Shown: positions 27,558 to 37,755, counted from the stretch's first letter. The stretch: 64,000 bases of DNA from CAVQFD01 sp963724695 (GCA_963724695.1 CAVRVW010000010.1:1-64000), one strand, 5' to 3'. The notes: generated by a model not told the origin, from the letters alone. Numbers and translations: made by a program.

Positions 27558-27945
27558 ACTGGATCGTGATCGTCCCCTGCAGGCTCGTATTCGTCTCGTT
27601 GTTGTGGTCGTGGTACCCGCAATTGCGCGCGGTGTTCAGATTTCCCGATGATCGGCTCTGGTTCGGGTTGAGGAAGCCGACCGAATTGAGCTCGGGGCAA
27701 TCGCCGTGGGCCGGGTGGGGGTCGCTGTTCATCTGATGGGCGCTCGAGGAGCTGTTCACGAAGGTCACTTGCGAGCCGCGCGGAACCGTCAGGTTCTTCG
27801 GGCTGGTGCCGGTCGAGGTGATGGTGATGGTCGTCGCCGGATTCGGGGTCTGGGAAGGAGCGGTGTCGTCCCCCCCGCAACCCGCGGCACCGAGGGCCAG
27901 ACCCGTGATCAGAACGCCGACTGCGACCCGTGCGACTCGATCCAT
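27556..27945 (-). CDS. Cupredoxin-like copper-binding lipoprotein
   Basis: A 129-residue lipoprotein with signal LITGLALGAAGC (lipobox Cys23). The rest is a single cupredoxin-like domain: NLTVPRGSQVTFVNSSSSAH gives the first ligand His, and CGYHDHNNETN supplies Cys/His near the C-terminus. This follows the H...C..H layout of plastocyanin-type sites, with extra His and Cys (DPHPAHGDCPELN). Probably an extracytoplasmic electron carrier. It is the last gene of an operon after the cytochrome c and DUF5777 genes. Confidence 0.8.
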   Translation of the reverse strand: MDRVARVAVGVLITGLALGAAGCGGDDTAPSQTPNPATTITITSTGTSPKNLTVPRGSQVTFVNSSSSAHQMNSDPHPAHGDCPELNSVGFLNPNQSRSSGNLNTARNCGYHDHNNETNTSLQGTITIQ

Positions 27946-28049
27946 TCTGCCCTCTTTCATCAACTGGCGGCGGGGGCCCCACCCCCGCCGCGAACTGACG
28001 CCGACGCGCTTGCCTCGGCGACCCATGGCCTCGGCTCGGCGTGGCCGCC

Positions 28050-28874
28050 TTAGTAGAACTTTCTCGAGATGCTGAACCCCAGGTACCAATCGTCGTTGCT
28101 GTTGCCGCCACGCGCGATTTGTCCCATGGTGGTCCCGAACGAGTTGGTGAACACAATCTGAAACATGTGTCCGCCGGCGCGCTTCTCTACGCCGAAGGCG
28201 CCGTGGCTGACACCAGGCTCGTAGCCTGACACGCGAGGCGCCCATTCGCCAAACACGTAGACGGTCGGGCGGATGCGCACGCGCGTCCCGAGGCCGAAGA
28301 TGAAGCTGTCGTTGGACTCCACGAGCTCAGCCGGCTCCGGGTTGGAGTTGTTGACCCAGATGGGCTCGAAATACAGCGCTGCACTGTCCTTGATCTGAGC
28401 CGAGACGATGGCGCCCAGCGCCGGCGAGTAGCTGTCCGAGAAGTTGTCCGTGCCGTCGATGGAAGCGAGCGCCGAGAGCTCCATGCCGCCCGGTCCCCCT
28501 CGGAGGACCGAGTACTGCCCGAAGAACTCGATGGTCTTGCCGTCGCTCGACCGATGGACGCCGACCTGGCCGTTCGGCACGATGCCGAAGCGGTACTCCA
28601 GCGCGATCACCGCCCCGTTGTCCAGGCCGAAGAAGTCGCTCAGGAGGTCCTGGAAACTGCCCTGGGCCAGAGGGCGCGTGAACCGGTGGGTCACGCGGAA
28701 AGCGCTGCCGAACTTCGGCAGGCGGAGCGACGTCGGGAGCGCGGAAATGGTGAAGTCAGGCTCGGCGGGCCTGAGGACCGCCGGGTCGTCGGCCTGCGCA
28801 GCAGCCGGAAGAGCTGAGGACAGGGCGAACGCCAGAGCCGCTGCAACGCGCAGGAATGTTGATGAACGAGTCAC
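28050..28874 (-). CDS. DUF5777 family outer-membrane beta-barrel protein
   Basis: A 274-residue exported protein with signal VAAALAFALSSALPAAAQ and a barrel-like pattern ending DDWYLGFSISRKFY with a terminal aromatic residue. The segments FRVTHRFTRPLAQGSF and HMFQIVFTNSFGTTMGQIARGG match what I know as DUF5777. Members often sit beside c-type cytochromes and YceI/cupredoxin proteins. It is the middle gene of the cytochrome-DUF5777-cupredoxin operon, 29 nt after the cytochrome gene. The molecular role is unknown. Confidence 0.8.
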   Translation of the reverse strand: MTRSSTFLRVAAALAFALSSALPAAAQADDPAVLRPAEPDFTISALPTSLRLPKFGSAFRVTHRFTRPLAQGSFQDLLSDFFGLDNGAVIALEYRFGIVPNGQVGVHRSSDGKTIEFFGQYSVLRGGPGGMELSALASIDGTDNFSDSYSPALGAIVSAQIKDSAALYFEPIWVNNSNPEPAELVESNDSFIFGLGTRVRIRPTVYVFGEWAPRVSGYEPGVSHGAFGVEKRAGGHMFQIVFTNSFGTTMGQIARGGNSNDDWYLGFSISRKFY

Positions 28875-28903
28875 GAGTGCTCCTCTGTGCTTGGTTGTGG
28901 CCG

Positions 28904-29350
28904 TCAGTTGTTCTGCGCGCCCTGTTGGATCCAGGTGCGAATGATCTGGATCTGTTCGCTGGTCAGGTACGGCCCGTTGAGCGGCATCCGGAGCCCGTTG
29001 ATGCCAGGCGTCCCGGAGATCTTGCGGATCAGGTAGCTGGCATCGGGGTTGTTCGGCGCGACCCGGAGAACGGACGCCTGTTGGACGCTCGCTCTGTTAA
29101 CGAGATTGCCGTAGGACACATTGGCCAGCAGCACGAGTTCGCCGCCAGGAATTTGGCCGACGTTGCTATGGCACGAGACGCAACTGGGCCGGCCATTGGC
29201 GTCGCCGGCATCGAAGATGTTTTGCTGAATGCTCGAAAAGGTCGGCTCGAGACCCGGTGTCGGGCTGGGCACCGTGGACAGGCTTTCGTCGCACGCAGCG
29301 GCCGAGACGACGACGGCCAGTACTCCCATAACTCGCAAGTGAAGTCGCAT
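28904..29350 (-). CDS. Exported c-type cytochrome lipoprotein
   Basis: A 148-residue protein with lipobox signal (VLAVVVSAAAC) and one haem-binding site CVSCH, within a cytochrome domain whose end has GLRMPLNGPYLTSEQIQIIRTWI, where the Met may be the distal haem ligand. Family proteins of this shape are found in surface electron-transfer modules. ATG 29350 is preceded by GGAGGAG, and a sigma54 promoter lies 40-54 nt upstream. First gene of the operon with DUF5777 and cupredoxin. Confidence 0.85.
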   Translation of the reverse strand: MRLHLRVMGVLAVVVSAAACDESLSTVPSPTPGLEPTFSSIQQNIFDAGDANGRPSCVSCHSNVGQIPGGELVLLANVSYGNLVNRASVQQASVLRVAPNNPDASYLIRKISGTPGINGLRMPLNGPYLTSEQIQIIRTWIQQGAQNN

Positions 29351-29389
29351 GCTCCTCCTCAAGGCAGACGGAACCGACCGTGGTCGTAG

Positions 29390-29404
29390 GCAAGGCCAGT
29401 GCCG
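29390..29404 (-). promoter_or_regulatory. Sigma54 (-24/-12) promoter for the cytochrome c operon
   Basis: Minus-strand CGGCACTGGCCTTGC matches consensus TGGCACG-N4-TTGC at all GG, CA, C and TTGC positions, with the invariant 12-nt GG-GC offset. The predicted start, about 29378, gives a 28-nt leader with a strong ribosome site. The next gene region in the window encodes a sigma54-type activator. Confidence 0.65.
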
Positions 29405-29488
29405 TGCGCCGGTCCTCTCAGGCCCCTCTGTCACCGTTGAGCCGGATGAGCCCGGAATGTTTACGCGCTGCGAAAGGGGATTACTACG

Positions 29489-29534
29489 CCCGTAAGGCAC
29501 GGCGAGTCCAAGCCCGTAGGCACGGCGGGCCAAA
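29489..29534. repeat. Two direct repeats upstream of the sigma54 promoter, possible enhancer sites
   Basis: Two copies of GCCCGTA(A)GGCACGGCGRGYCCAA (24 and 22 nt) lie in tandem at 29489-29512 and 29513-29534. Relative to the predicted cytochrome transcription start they lie at about -110 to -155, the usual distance for activator (UAS) sites of sigma54 promoters. They may instead be another intergenic repeat class, because the region also resembles a folded repeat. Confidence 0.4.
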
Positions 29535-29570
29535 AAGACCAGCCCTACACTCGTCGCAGGCTGGGTCGTG

Positions 29571-29589
29571 GGCCGGTCCTTTCGGCCCG
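29571..29589 (-). terminator. Hairpin after the sensor/regulator operon
   Basis: GGGCCG-AAAGGAC-CGGCCC (read on the minus strand) begins 6 nt past the response-regulator stop. It lacks an immediate T-run, so termination may be Rho-dependent or weak. Confidence 0.35.
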
Positions 29590-29594
29590 GGCAC

Positions 29595-30955
<1,361 letters not shown>

Positions 30956-30959
<4 letters not shown>

Positions 30960-32739
30960 GTCGGAGGCGCTCCCAGGGGCAGCTCGATGCGAATCTCGGT
31001 GCCCAGGCCCGGGCTGGCTGGTGATCGAGATCACCCCGCCCAGGCCTTCGACGATGTTGCGTGCAATCGGCAGCCCAAGTCCGGTGCCGCCACGCTTGGT
31101 CGTGAAATACGGGTCGAAGACGCGCGGCAAGTCAGCCGCTGCGATGCCCGCACCACGGTCGGCCACGATGATGGCGACGCGGCTGTCGGTGGCAAGCGTC
31201 GAGACGACGACGCCCGCGTCATGGCCCCGAAGGAGTCCGGCACTGGCGGCCGGGGCATTCGCCTCGGCGGCGTGACGGGCGTTGACCATCAGGTTGACGA
31301 GGGCGACCCGGAGGCGCTCGGCATCGGTGGTCACCGGCGGCAGCGACGCGGCGAGGTCCAGGTACACGGCCGGCCCAGGGGCCGCCTGTGCGGCGGCGGC
31401 CGATTCGCGGCAGACCAGGTTGATGTCGGCGACCGACTGTTCGAACCGGATCGGCCGGGCAAAATCGAGGACTTCGTTCACGACCCGGTTGAGTCGCGCC
31501 ACCTCGTCGTCGATATCGGTCACCGCTTCGCCGAGCCGGGCCCGCTCGAGGTCGGGCTGTCGCAGCGCGTGCAGGGCCGTCTTGATGATCATCAGGGGAT
31601 TGCGGATCTCGTGGGCGATGACCGTCGAGAGACGTCCGAGCGCCGAGAGCCGCTCCTTCTGTGAGACCTCGCGCTGGAACCGCGCGATCGAATCGGTGAG
31701 CGTGTTGAACGTCGTGGCCAGGAGCCGGGCGTCTTCGTCCGCCCACCGGCTGCCCCGGACCGGAATCTTTCTCGTGAGATCGCCGGTGGTCGAGACCTGG
31801 CGCATGACGTCGGTGATCGTGGCCAGCGGGCGCGTGATCGTCCGCGCGACGCCAAAGCTCAGAAGCGTCGCGGCCAGCACCGCCACGAGCGCCGTCACCG
31901 CCAGCTCTGTGTTGATCGTGCGCAGGAGCGCGAGTTGCTCGGCGCGCGATCGCAGAACGAACGCGACCGGGCCCGTGCCGGCATCGACTGCGTCATTGGC
32001 GGACAGCGGCAGCGGCAGCGCGACTGTACGTCGCCGGTCGGCAGCGTGACGTCGCCCCGGCTGTCCCGGCTGCGCATCACGGCTGCCAGCGCGGCCCGAT
32101 CCTCCGCCGGCAGCGTGGTCGCGAGCACCTGCCCGTCCATGCCGAACGCGATCTCGCTGCCGGTGATTCCCTTGAGCTGCAGCGCCAGCGCATCGTCGAG
32201 CAGGAAGCCCACGCTCAACGTGCCCTGGATGTCGGGGTTCGAGAGCCCGATGGCGATGGGCACGGTGACGAGCTGCAGCATGCCCTCCGGCCGCGGAATG
32301 AGGCTGAACCCCTCGCGCCCTTCGGCGGCGGCCCGGACCGACGGCTGGCCGGCCACGATGAGCGCCTCGCGGGGCGACGCCCCGACAGTGGCCAGCACCT
32401 CGTCCGGTCTCGTTGGTGACGAGCAGCAGGTTCGAGTGAAGCTGATCCTGGTACTCGCTGGCGATGTCCTGCACCGTGGGCGGATCGTTGGTATCGACGG
32501 CCGCCTTGACGCGCGGCGCATCGGCGATGAGCCGCGCCATCATCGTGAACGTCTCGGCGCGCGTCGTCCCGGAACTGCCGGACCAGCTCGCCCGTCGCGT
32601 CGATTTCGCGCTGCAGCGCGGCTTCCGACTCGCGCGTGACGCGGACGCTGACCAGGTAGATCGCCGCGCCGATCGAGAGGAGCGCGAGCATCGCCGTCGT
32701 CACGAAGATGCGTCCGCGCAGCGAAGGCAGAAGTTTCAT
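30956..32739 (-). CDS. Membrane sensor histidine kinase of the NtrB type (four frameshifts)
   Basis: Partner of the sigma54 regulator. The order is: transmembrane helix (IFVTTAMLALLSIGAAIYLV), an extracytoplasmic Cache-like sensor domain of about 250 residues, a second helix (ALVAVLAATLLSFGVA), HAMP, H-box VIAHEIRNPLMIIK and an ATP-binding domain (NLMVNARHA, DRGAGI, GTGLGLPIA). Frames change near 32572, 32405, 32012 and 31015, each followed by correct kinase sequence; the last one alters only the final residues. ATG 32739 overlaps the stop of the cupredoxin gene. The sensor signal is unknown; copper or redox is a guess from the operon. Confidence 0.85.
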
Positions 32740-33443
32740 CGGCGCGGGAAGTCGAGCTCGGTCGCGCCCCCGTCGGGGACCGTGATGGCCTGGGGCTCCG
32801 ACGCCGTGCCCTCCTGCCAGGCGATCACGTTGTACGTGCCCCGCGGCACACGCTCGATCCGGTAGCGTCCCTCGGCATCCGTGAGCGCAAAGAAAGGATG
32901 GCTGAACACGAGGATGAACGCGTTCATGTGCGAATGGATGTCGCAGAACACGCGGACGATGCCCGGACGATCGAAGCGGATGGACTTCGATCGCCCGACG
33001 GCGTAGCGCCCGAGGTCGAAACGCGCCACCTTCGAGAGCGAGAAGACGTTGTGATAGATGCGATCGCTGTTCGGGAAATCCACGACCGTTCCCGTCGTGA
33101 TCGCGAGGAGATGCGGCACGAACATCTCGTTCCGCTGGTCCATCACGGCCCGGCCCGGCTCGGTCTGCTCGAAGGCCCCGCGCGGCGCCGCCTCGAGGTA
33201 CACCACGGCCCGCCTCGACTCCGCTTCGACGTGCGGCGCTGCGCCAAGATCGCCGACGCCCGGTCGCCGTGCGTTCGTGACGGCCGATCGACCGAGCTCG
33301 ACGCGGCCGCGGATCGCGCCGGTCCGGTCGTTCGACTGGGCGCCCGCCGGCGGCGCGCCGGCGAACCATCCCAGCGCCAGCGCCGCGACCACGGCCAGAG
33401 TGGTGCGCACCGCAACGCGCCGGACACGAAGGCTCGTCCGCAT
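32736..33443 (-). CDS. Exported cupredoxin-like protein with carboxypeptidase-regulatory-like domain
   Basis: A 235-residue protein with signal (RTTLAVVAALALGWFAGAPP). The cupredoxin-like part has VDFPNSDRIYHNVFSLSKVA and VRVFCDIHSHMNAFILV, giving His, Cys, His and Met in the order of a type-1 copper site. The tail (EGRYRIERVPRGTYNVIAWQ) is a carboxypeptidase-regulatory-like beta-sandwich. Such proteins are often named methylamine utilisation proteins, without proof. It lies in an operon between a barrel protein and a sensor kinase, overlapping both, so it may present metal or electrons to the sensor. Confidence 0.85.
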   Translation of the reverse strand: MRTSLRVRRVAVRTTLAVVAALALGWFAGAPPAGAQSNDRTGAIRGRVELGRSAVTNARRPGVGDLGAAPHVEAESRRAVVYLEAAPRGAFEQTEPGRAVMDQRNEMFVPHLLAITTGTVVDFPNSDRIYHNVFSLSKVARFDLGRYAVGRSKSIRFDRPGIVRVFCDIHSHMNAFILVFSHPFFALTDAEGRYRIERVPRGTYNVIAWQEGTASEPQAITVPDGGATELDFPRR

Positions 33444-34696
33444 CAGAACCAGAAGACCGCCTGGGTGGCGGCAAAGGTGCGTGAGGGAGTCCGCGTCGTG
33501 TCCCTCGTGTTGTGCTGCACCGCGAGCTTGAGCACCAGATTGCGCATCAGCGAGTAGCCGCCGCCGACCTCCACGCGCGTCACCGGCGCGTCCCACTCGT
33601 TCGGTCCATTGGTGCCCATGATGTCGCTGAACGCCAGGCGATCGACCCGGGCGGCCGCATAGAGGCCGGGCCGGATCCGGTACCGGCCCTCGACCCACGC
33701 CGACACCGCGCGCAGGGGACCATCGATCGCGGGAGCGGCAACCGCAGGCAGCAGCCAGTCGCTGACGATGGCCTCCACGCGAATCAGGTAGTGATCGCGC
33801 GAGAACTCCGCGTCCGCGCCCCAGGCGCGCTGCGTGAGGTCGCTCCCCTGCAGGCCGAGGCCCGCGGCTTCGACCGCCTCCCGCGCGATCCACGATCCGC
33901 GCGCGCCGGAGGCGCCGACGACGAGCCCTTGAAGCGGACGCACCGACACGCGCCCCGCCGCCTGCTTGCCGTCGTTGTCGTCGTGAACCAGCGGATGGCT
34001 GAGCGTGCCGGAGGTGACGGCGAAGGCAGCGTCGACCACGTCGTTGGCGGCGTGCAGCTGAACGCCGGTGTCCCACCCGAACGCGTTCACGAGCGGCATG
34101 CCGGCGTGAGGCGCCCGGTTCCCCACGTCGAAGCTCGAAAGCCAGCCGCGGCCCCGCATCCTCAGCAGCGCGTCGGCGTTCGAGGGCAGCGAGTCGTGGC
34201 GAAGCGACGTCAGGTACTGGTAGCCGAGCGGATAGCCGATGAGCAGGTTGTCCGAGGGGTAGACGCGTCGCGAAAAGGCGCCGAAGGTCGGCGGGATGCG
34301 GCCGGCCTGGATGTCGAAGCGACGCTCGGGCCAGGGGCGCACCCGCACGAACAGCGCGTAGGGCTCCGGCCGGCTGACATTGTCGCTTCGCACCTCGGCC
34401 AGCAGTTCGACGCGGCTGCTCGCGCGCACCGAGGTCGACACTTCCAGCTGCAGAGCCCGAAGCGCCGAGTGCTCGTAGTCGGTGTAGTTGAAGAATCCCG
34501 TGTCGTCGCCGCACCCCTCAACCGAGGGGCCGAAGGCGCACCCGAGCGTGCCCGTGACGCTGCCGCCGATGGTGACGCGCCCCTCGCCGAGGACGATCGG
34601 GCGGCCGTCGAGGACCTGGGCGCCAACCGGCACGGCGAGCGCGACGGCCAGGGCGGCGCCCATCACCACGTGGCACTCGCGGAAGAAGGTCCTCAC
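33443..34696 (-). CDS. Putative outer-membrane beta-barrel protein heading the sensor operon
   Basis: A protein of about 417 residues from GTG 34696 (ATG 34663 is an alternative). It has signal VVMGAALAVALAVPVGAQ and porin-like barrel strands: RVELLAEVRSDNV, RRFDIQAGRIPPTFGAFSRR, LVLKLAVQHNTRDT, ending AATQAVFWF with a terminal Phe. A Cys pair near residue 50 may form a disulfide. Minus-strand TATAAT at 34706-34711 lies about 10 nt before GTG 34696, which favours the downstream start. The stop overlaps the cupredoxin start (TGATG). Ligand unknown. Confidence 0.75.
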   Translation of the reverse strand: MRTFFRECHVVMGAALAVALAVPVGAQVLDGRPIVLGEGRVTIGGSVTGTLGCAFGPSVEGCGDDTGFFNYTDYEHSALRALQLEVSTSVRASSRVELLAEVRSDNVSRPEPYALFVRVRPWPERRFDIQAGRIPPTFGAFSRRVYPSDNLLIGYPLGYQYLTSLRHDSLPSNADALLRMRGRGWLSSFDVGNRAPHAGMPLVNAFGWDTGVQLHAANDVVDAAFAVTSGTLSHPLVHDDNDGKQAAGRVSVRPLQGLVVGASGARGSWIAREAVEAAGLGLQGSDLTQRAWGADAEFSRDHYLIRVEAIVSDWLLPAVAAPAIDGPLRAVSAWVEGRYRIRPGLYAAARVDRLAFSDIMGTNGPNEWDAPVTRVEVGGGYSLMRNLVLKLAVQHNTRDTTRTPSRTFAATQAVFWF

Positions 34697-34866
34697 CCGG
34701 CTCGAATTATAGGACGTACGGCTTCCCGGGTCCCGGCGCGTCTCCGTTGGTGTGCGCACGCGACCGCGCCAGCCCGCCCGCCGCGAGATGGCCTCGTTGA
34801 CACCCGGCTCGTCCGGCAGGTAAATTCCTCGTAGAAGTCCCGGTCTCATAAGCACTTATCGTCAAC

Positions 34867-35128
34867 ATGGCCTACATCATCTGCGAGCCCTGCGTCGGCA
34901 CGAAGGACACGGCATGTGTCGACGTGTGCCCGGTCGACTGTATTCATCCCACGAAAAGACGAAGCGGCGTTTTCTGCCGCCGAAATGCTCTATATTCATC
35001 CCGACGAATGCATCGACTGCGGGGCATGCGTGCCCGCCTGCCCGGTCGAGGCCATCTTCACGCTCGACGAGACGCCGGGCAAGTGGGCGGCGTTCATCGA
35101 CAAGAATCGCGAGTTCTACTCAGTTTAG
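34867..35128 (+). CDS. 7Fe/8Fe-type ferredoxin (one frameshift)
   Basis: Small electron carrier of about 86 residues. The N-terminal part MAYIICEPCVGTKDTACVDV (a cluster-binding Cys set of FdxA-type ferredoxins) is followed by CPVDCIHP. One extra base near 34955 breaks the frame, after which HPDECIDCGACVPACPVEAI gives a complete CxxCxxCxxxCP 4Fe-4S motif. It ends DKNREFYSV. It lies 35 nt before nuoB, and may donate electrons to the adjacent nuoB/nuoI products. The break is probably a sequencing error. Confidence 0.88.
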
Positions 35129-35162
35129 GGGATCGGATCACGGGCTGGAGGCTGCGGTTCGC

Positions 35163-35672
35163 ATGGGGCTCATCGACCACCGTTTCGAAGACAACTTCAT
35201 TACGACAAGCATCGATCGCGTCATGAACTGGGCGCGCGAGTCGTCGATCTGGCCGATGGGGTTCGGCCTGGCCTGCTGCGCCATCGAGATGATGGCGGCC
35301 TCGGCGTCGCGCTTCGACATCGCCCGCTTTGGCGCTGAAGTGTTCCGCGCTTCCCCACGGCAGTCGGACCTGATGATCGTCGCCGGCACGGTGACCAAGA
35401 AGATGGCACCGGTGCTGCGACGGCTCTACGACCAGATGCCGGAGCCGAAGTGGGTCATCTCGATGGGCAGCTGCTCGAACGCCGGCGGACCGTTCCCGAC
35501 CTACAGCGTGCTGCAGGGCGTGGACAAGGTCGTGCCCGTCGACGTCTACGTCTCGGGTTGTCCTCCGCGGCCCGAGGCGCTGCTCTACGGTCTGATGCGC
35601 CTGCAGGACAAGATTCGCAAGGAGGGCACGGTTCTGCGCAAGGAGCGCGTCATCATGTCGGGCGACGACTGA
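35163..35672 (+). CDS. nuoB: NADH-quinone oxidoreductase subunit B
   Basis: Complex I subunit that holds the terminal 4Fe-4S cluster N2 next to the quinone site. The 169 residues show GFGLACCAIEMM (two ligand Cys), SMGSCSNAGGPF and VSGCPPRPEALLYG, giving the full four-cysteine set. Length is normal for NuoB. The neighbour downstream is nuoI rather than nuoC, and no other complex I genes occur in the window, so the usual nuo operon is broken up here. Confidence 0.95.
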   Translation: MGLIDHRFEDNFITTSIDRVMNWARESSIWPMGFGLACCAIEMMAASASRFDIARFGAEVFRASPRQSDLMIVAGTVTKKMAPVLRRLYDQMPEPKWVISMGSCSNAGGPFPTYSVLQGVDKVVPVDVYVSGCPPRPEALLYGLMRLQDKIRKEGTVLRKERVIMSGDD

Positions 35673-35704
35673 ACCGACGCTCATCGGCGAGCGGGCGTAG
35701 TCGC

Positions 35705-36175
35705 ATGCAGACCATCTTCAAGTTCATCAAGTCGATGTTCCTCATCGACCTCATGAAGGGGATGTGGCTCACGCTGAAGTACACGCCGCAGCCGGCGTTT
35801 ACCTTCCAGTATCCGGCGGAGCGGCGGCCGACGGCGCCACGCTTTCGCGGCGTCCTGCGCCTGCAGACCGAGCCGGGCACCGGGGCGCAGACCTGCATTG
35901 TCTGCGACCAGTGCGCCAAGGCCTGCCCTGACGACCTGATTGCGCTCGGCGGACACCGCGAGCCGGGGCAGAAGATCAAGGTGCTCGATTACTTCGACTT
36001 CAACCTGTCACGGTGCAGCTTCTGCGGCTTGTGTGCCGAGGTCTGTCCGACCAAGCCGATCAAGGCGCTCATCATGAGCGAGGACTACGAGCTCGGCAGC
36101 TACAGCCGGGACACACAGATTCTGCGCGTCGACCAGATGTACGACGGCGTCGCCATCGAGCAGTACACGCACTAA
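35705..36175 (+). CDS. nuoI: NADH-quinone oxidoreductase subunit I
   Basis: Complex I ferredoxin-like subunit carrying clusters N6a and N6b. The 156 residues include an amphipathic N-terminus (MFLIDLMKGMWLTLKYTPQP) and two motifs, CIVCDQCAKACP and CSFCGLCAEVCPTKPI. It starts 32 nt after nuoB. Together with the nearby ferredoxin this could work as part of a scattered complex I. Alternatively it belongs to an alternative or ancillary oxidoreductase. Confidence 0.93.
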   Translation: MQTIFKFIKSMFLIDLMKGMWLTLKYTPQPAFTFQYPAERRPTAPRFRGVLRLQTEPGTGAQTCIVCDQCAKACPDDLIALGGHREPGQKIKVLDYFDFNLSRCSFCGLCAEVCPTKPIKALIMSEDYELGSYSRDTQILRVDQMYDGVAIEQYTH

Positions 36176-36240
36176 GAGTACAGCGACAGCACGACGTCCC
36201 CGGTGTTCAGGGGCGACGGTCACGGTTCGCAGGAGGTTTC

Positions 36241-37755
36241 ATGCACGGCGGCATCCGAGGGGTTGCGGCTCTGGCGGTCATCATCGGCGCGCTGGCGATC
36301 TCACTGGCCGACCTGGGGTCGCAGTCGCAGACCGCCGAGATCCAGCTCCAGCTCGGCGCGCAGTTCTTGTCCGAAGGGCGGTACGGCGACGCGCTCGGCG
36401 CCTATCAGCAGGGCCTCCGTGTGGCGGCCGAGGGCATCGAGAGCCGCGCGGCCCGCGCGGGCATCATCAAGTCCGCCCTGCGGGTGGCCGAGTTCACCGT
36501 CGCGCGAGAAGCCGCCGAGGCGCTGACCAAGTCGGCCCCGCGCGACGCCGAGGCGACGGCGCTCTACGGTGACGCGCTGTGGGCCTCGGGGCTCTTCGAG
36601 GAAGCCGAGCAGCGGTACGAGGCGGCGCTGGCCCTGCAGCCCAACCTCGCACGCGGCCGCCACGGGATGGCGCGGTCGTTCGCCGCCCGGAGCCAGCTCG
36701 ATCGCGCGCTCACCGAAGCCAACGCGGCGATGACGCTCGCGCCGCGCGACCTCGAGATCCACCACACCATCGGCGCCATCTACGAGCGGATGCGCAAGTA
36801 CGAGGAAGCCGCCGCCGCGTTCAGCAACTACGTCAACCTGCTGCCGAACAAGGACCGGAGCGAGAAGGCCGACTGGTCCCGGTCCGAGATCAAGTTCCTG
36901 CGCTCCTTCGGCCAGCGCCTGCCGTTCGACATGGATCCGGGCGCCGACCAGCAGATCTACACCGTCGACTTCAAGCTGGTGAACGACAAGGTCGTGATCC
37001 GCGCGAAGGTGAACGACGGTTCGTTCCAGGATTTCGTCGTCGACACCGGCGCCGAGAACACGGTGTTGTCCGGTCCGACGGCCAGGCGCCTGGGCGTGAC
37101 GCCCATCACGTATACCCTGAGCGCCGGCGTGGGCGACGTGGGGCTGCGGGGGCTGCAGCTCGCGCGCATCAACACGCTGGAGATCGGCACGCTCAAGCTC
37201 CGAAACGTGCCGTGCATGATCAAGGATCCGCCGCTCAGGAACCTGCCCGTCAAGGAGTCGGAGAGCCTGTCGCCCCTGGCGCTGGGCTTCTCGATGATCA
37301 TCGACTACAAGTCGAAGCGCATCACGTTCGGCAAGCAGCTGCCGCTCGAGCCCGCGGACTTCGAGCTCCCGTTGCGGCTGCATCGGCTCGCCACGGTGCG
37401 CGGCACCGTGGACGGCACGCACCTGGCGAACTTCGTCGTGGACACCGGCGGGGAGGTCATTTCGATCAGCCAGGCGACGGCCGCCGCGCTCGATCGGCCC
37501 GCCCCGGACCGGAAAATCGCCCTCAAGGTGTTCGGGTCGTCGGGATGGGACAAGGACGCGTTCCTCATGCCCGGAGTGGACTTGTCGTTTGCCGCCATCA
37601 AGTACACCAATTTCCCGGTCGTGGTCCTGAACCTCAATACGCCGAGCGCGCTCCTCGGATTCCAGCTCGGGGGGATCGTGGGTCACCGATTCCTGAGCAA
37701 GTACCGCGTCGGCATCGATCTCGAGCGGAGCATCTTGAGGTTGAAGGAGATCTGA
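36241..37755 (+). CDS. TPR protein with two retropepsin-like domains
   Basis: A 504-residue exported protein. A signal helix (VAALAVIIGALAISLADL) is followed by tetratricopeptide repeats (about 30-210: LGAQFLSEGRYGDALGAYQQ, LYGDALWASGLFEEAEQRYE), then two aspartic-protease-like beta domains. Both carry the DTG active motif: FVVDTGAENTVLS (about 265) and FVVDTGGEVISIS (about 398). A retropepsin needs two DTG lobes, and here both lie in one chain, giving a pepsin-like single-chain layout. TPRs may bind substrates or partners. GCAGGAGG precedes the start. Confidence 0.8.
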   Translation: MHGGIRGVAALAVIIGALAISLADLGSQSQTAEIQLQLGAQFLSEGRYGDALGAYQQGLRVAAEGIESRAARAGIIKSALRVAEFTVAREAAEALTKSAPRDAEATALYGDALWASGLFEEAEQRYEAALALQPNLARGRHGMARSFAARSQLDRALTEANAAMTLAPRDLEIHHTIGAIYERMRKYEEAAAAFSNYVNLLPNKDRSEKADWSRSEIKFLRSFGQRLPFDMDPGADQQIYTVDFKLVNDKVVIRAKVNDGSFQDFVVDTGAENTVLSGPTARRLGVTPITYTLSAGVGDVGLRGLQLARINTLEIGTLKLRNVPCMIKDPPLRNLPVKESESLSPLALGFSMIIDYKSKRITFGKQLPLEPADFELPLRLHRLATVRGTVDGTHLANFVVDTGGEVISISQATAAALDRPAPDRKIALKVFGSSGWDKDAFLMPGVDLSFAAIKYTNFPVVVLNLNTPSALLGFQLGGIVGHRFLSKYRVGIDLERSILRLKEI

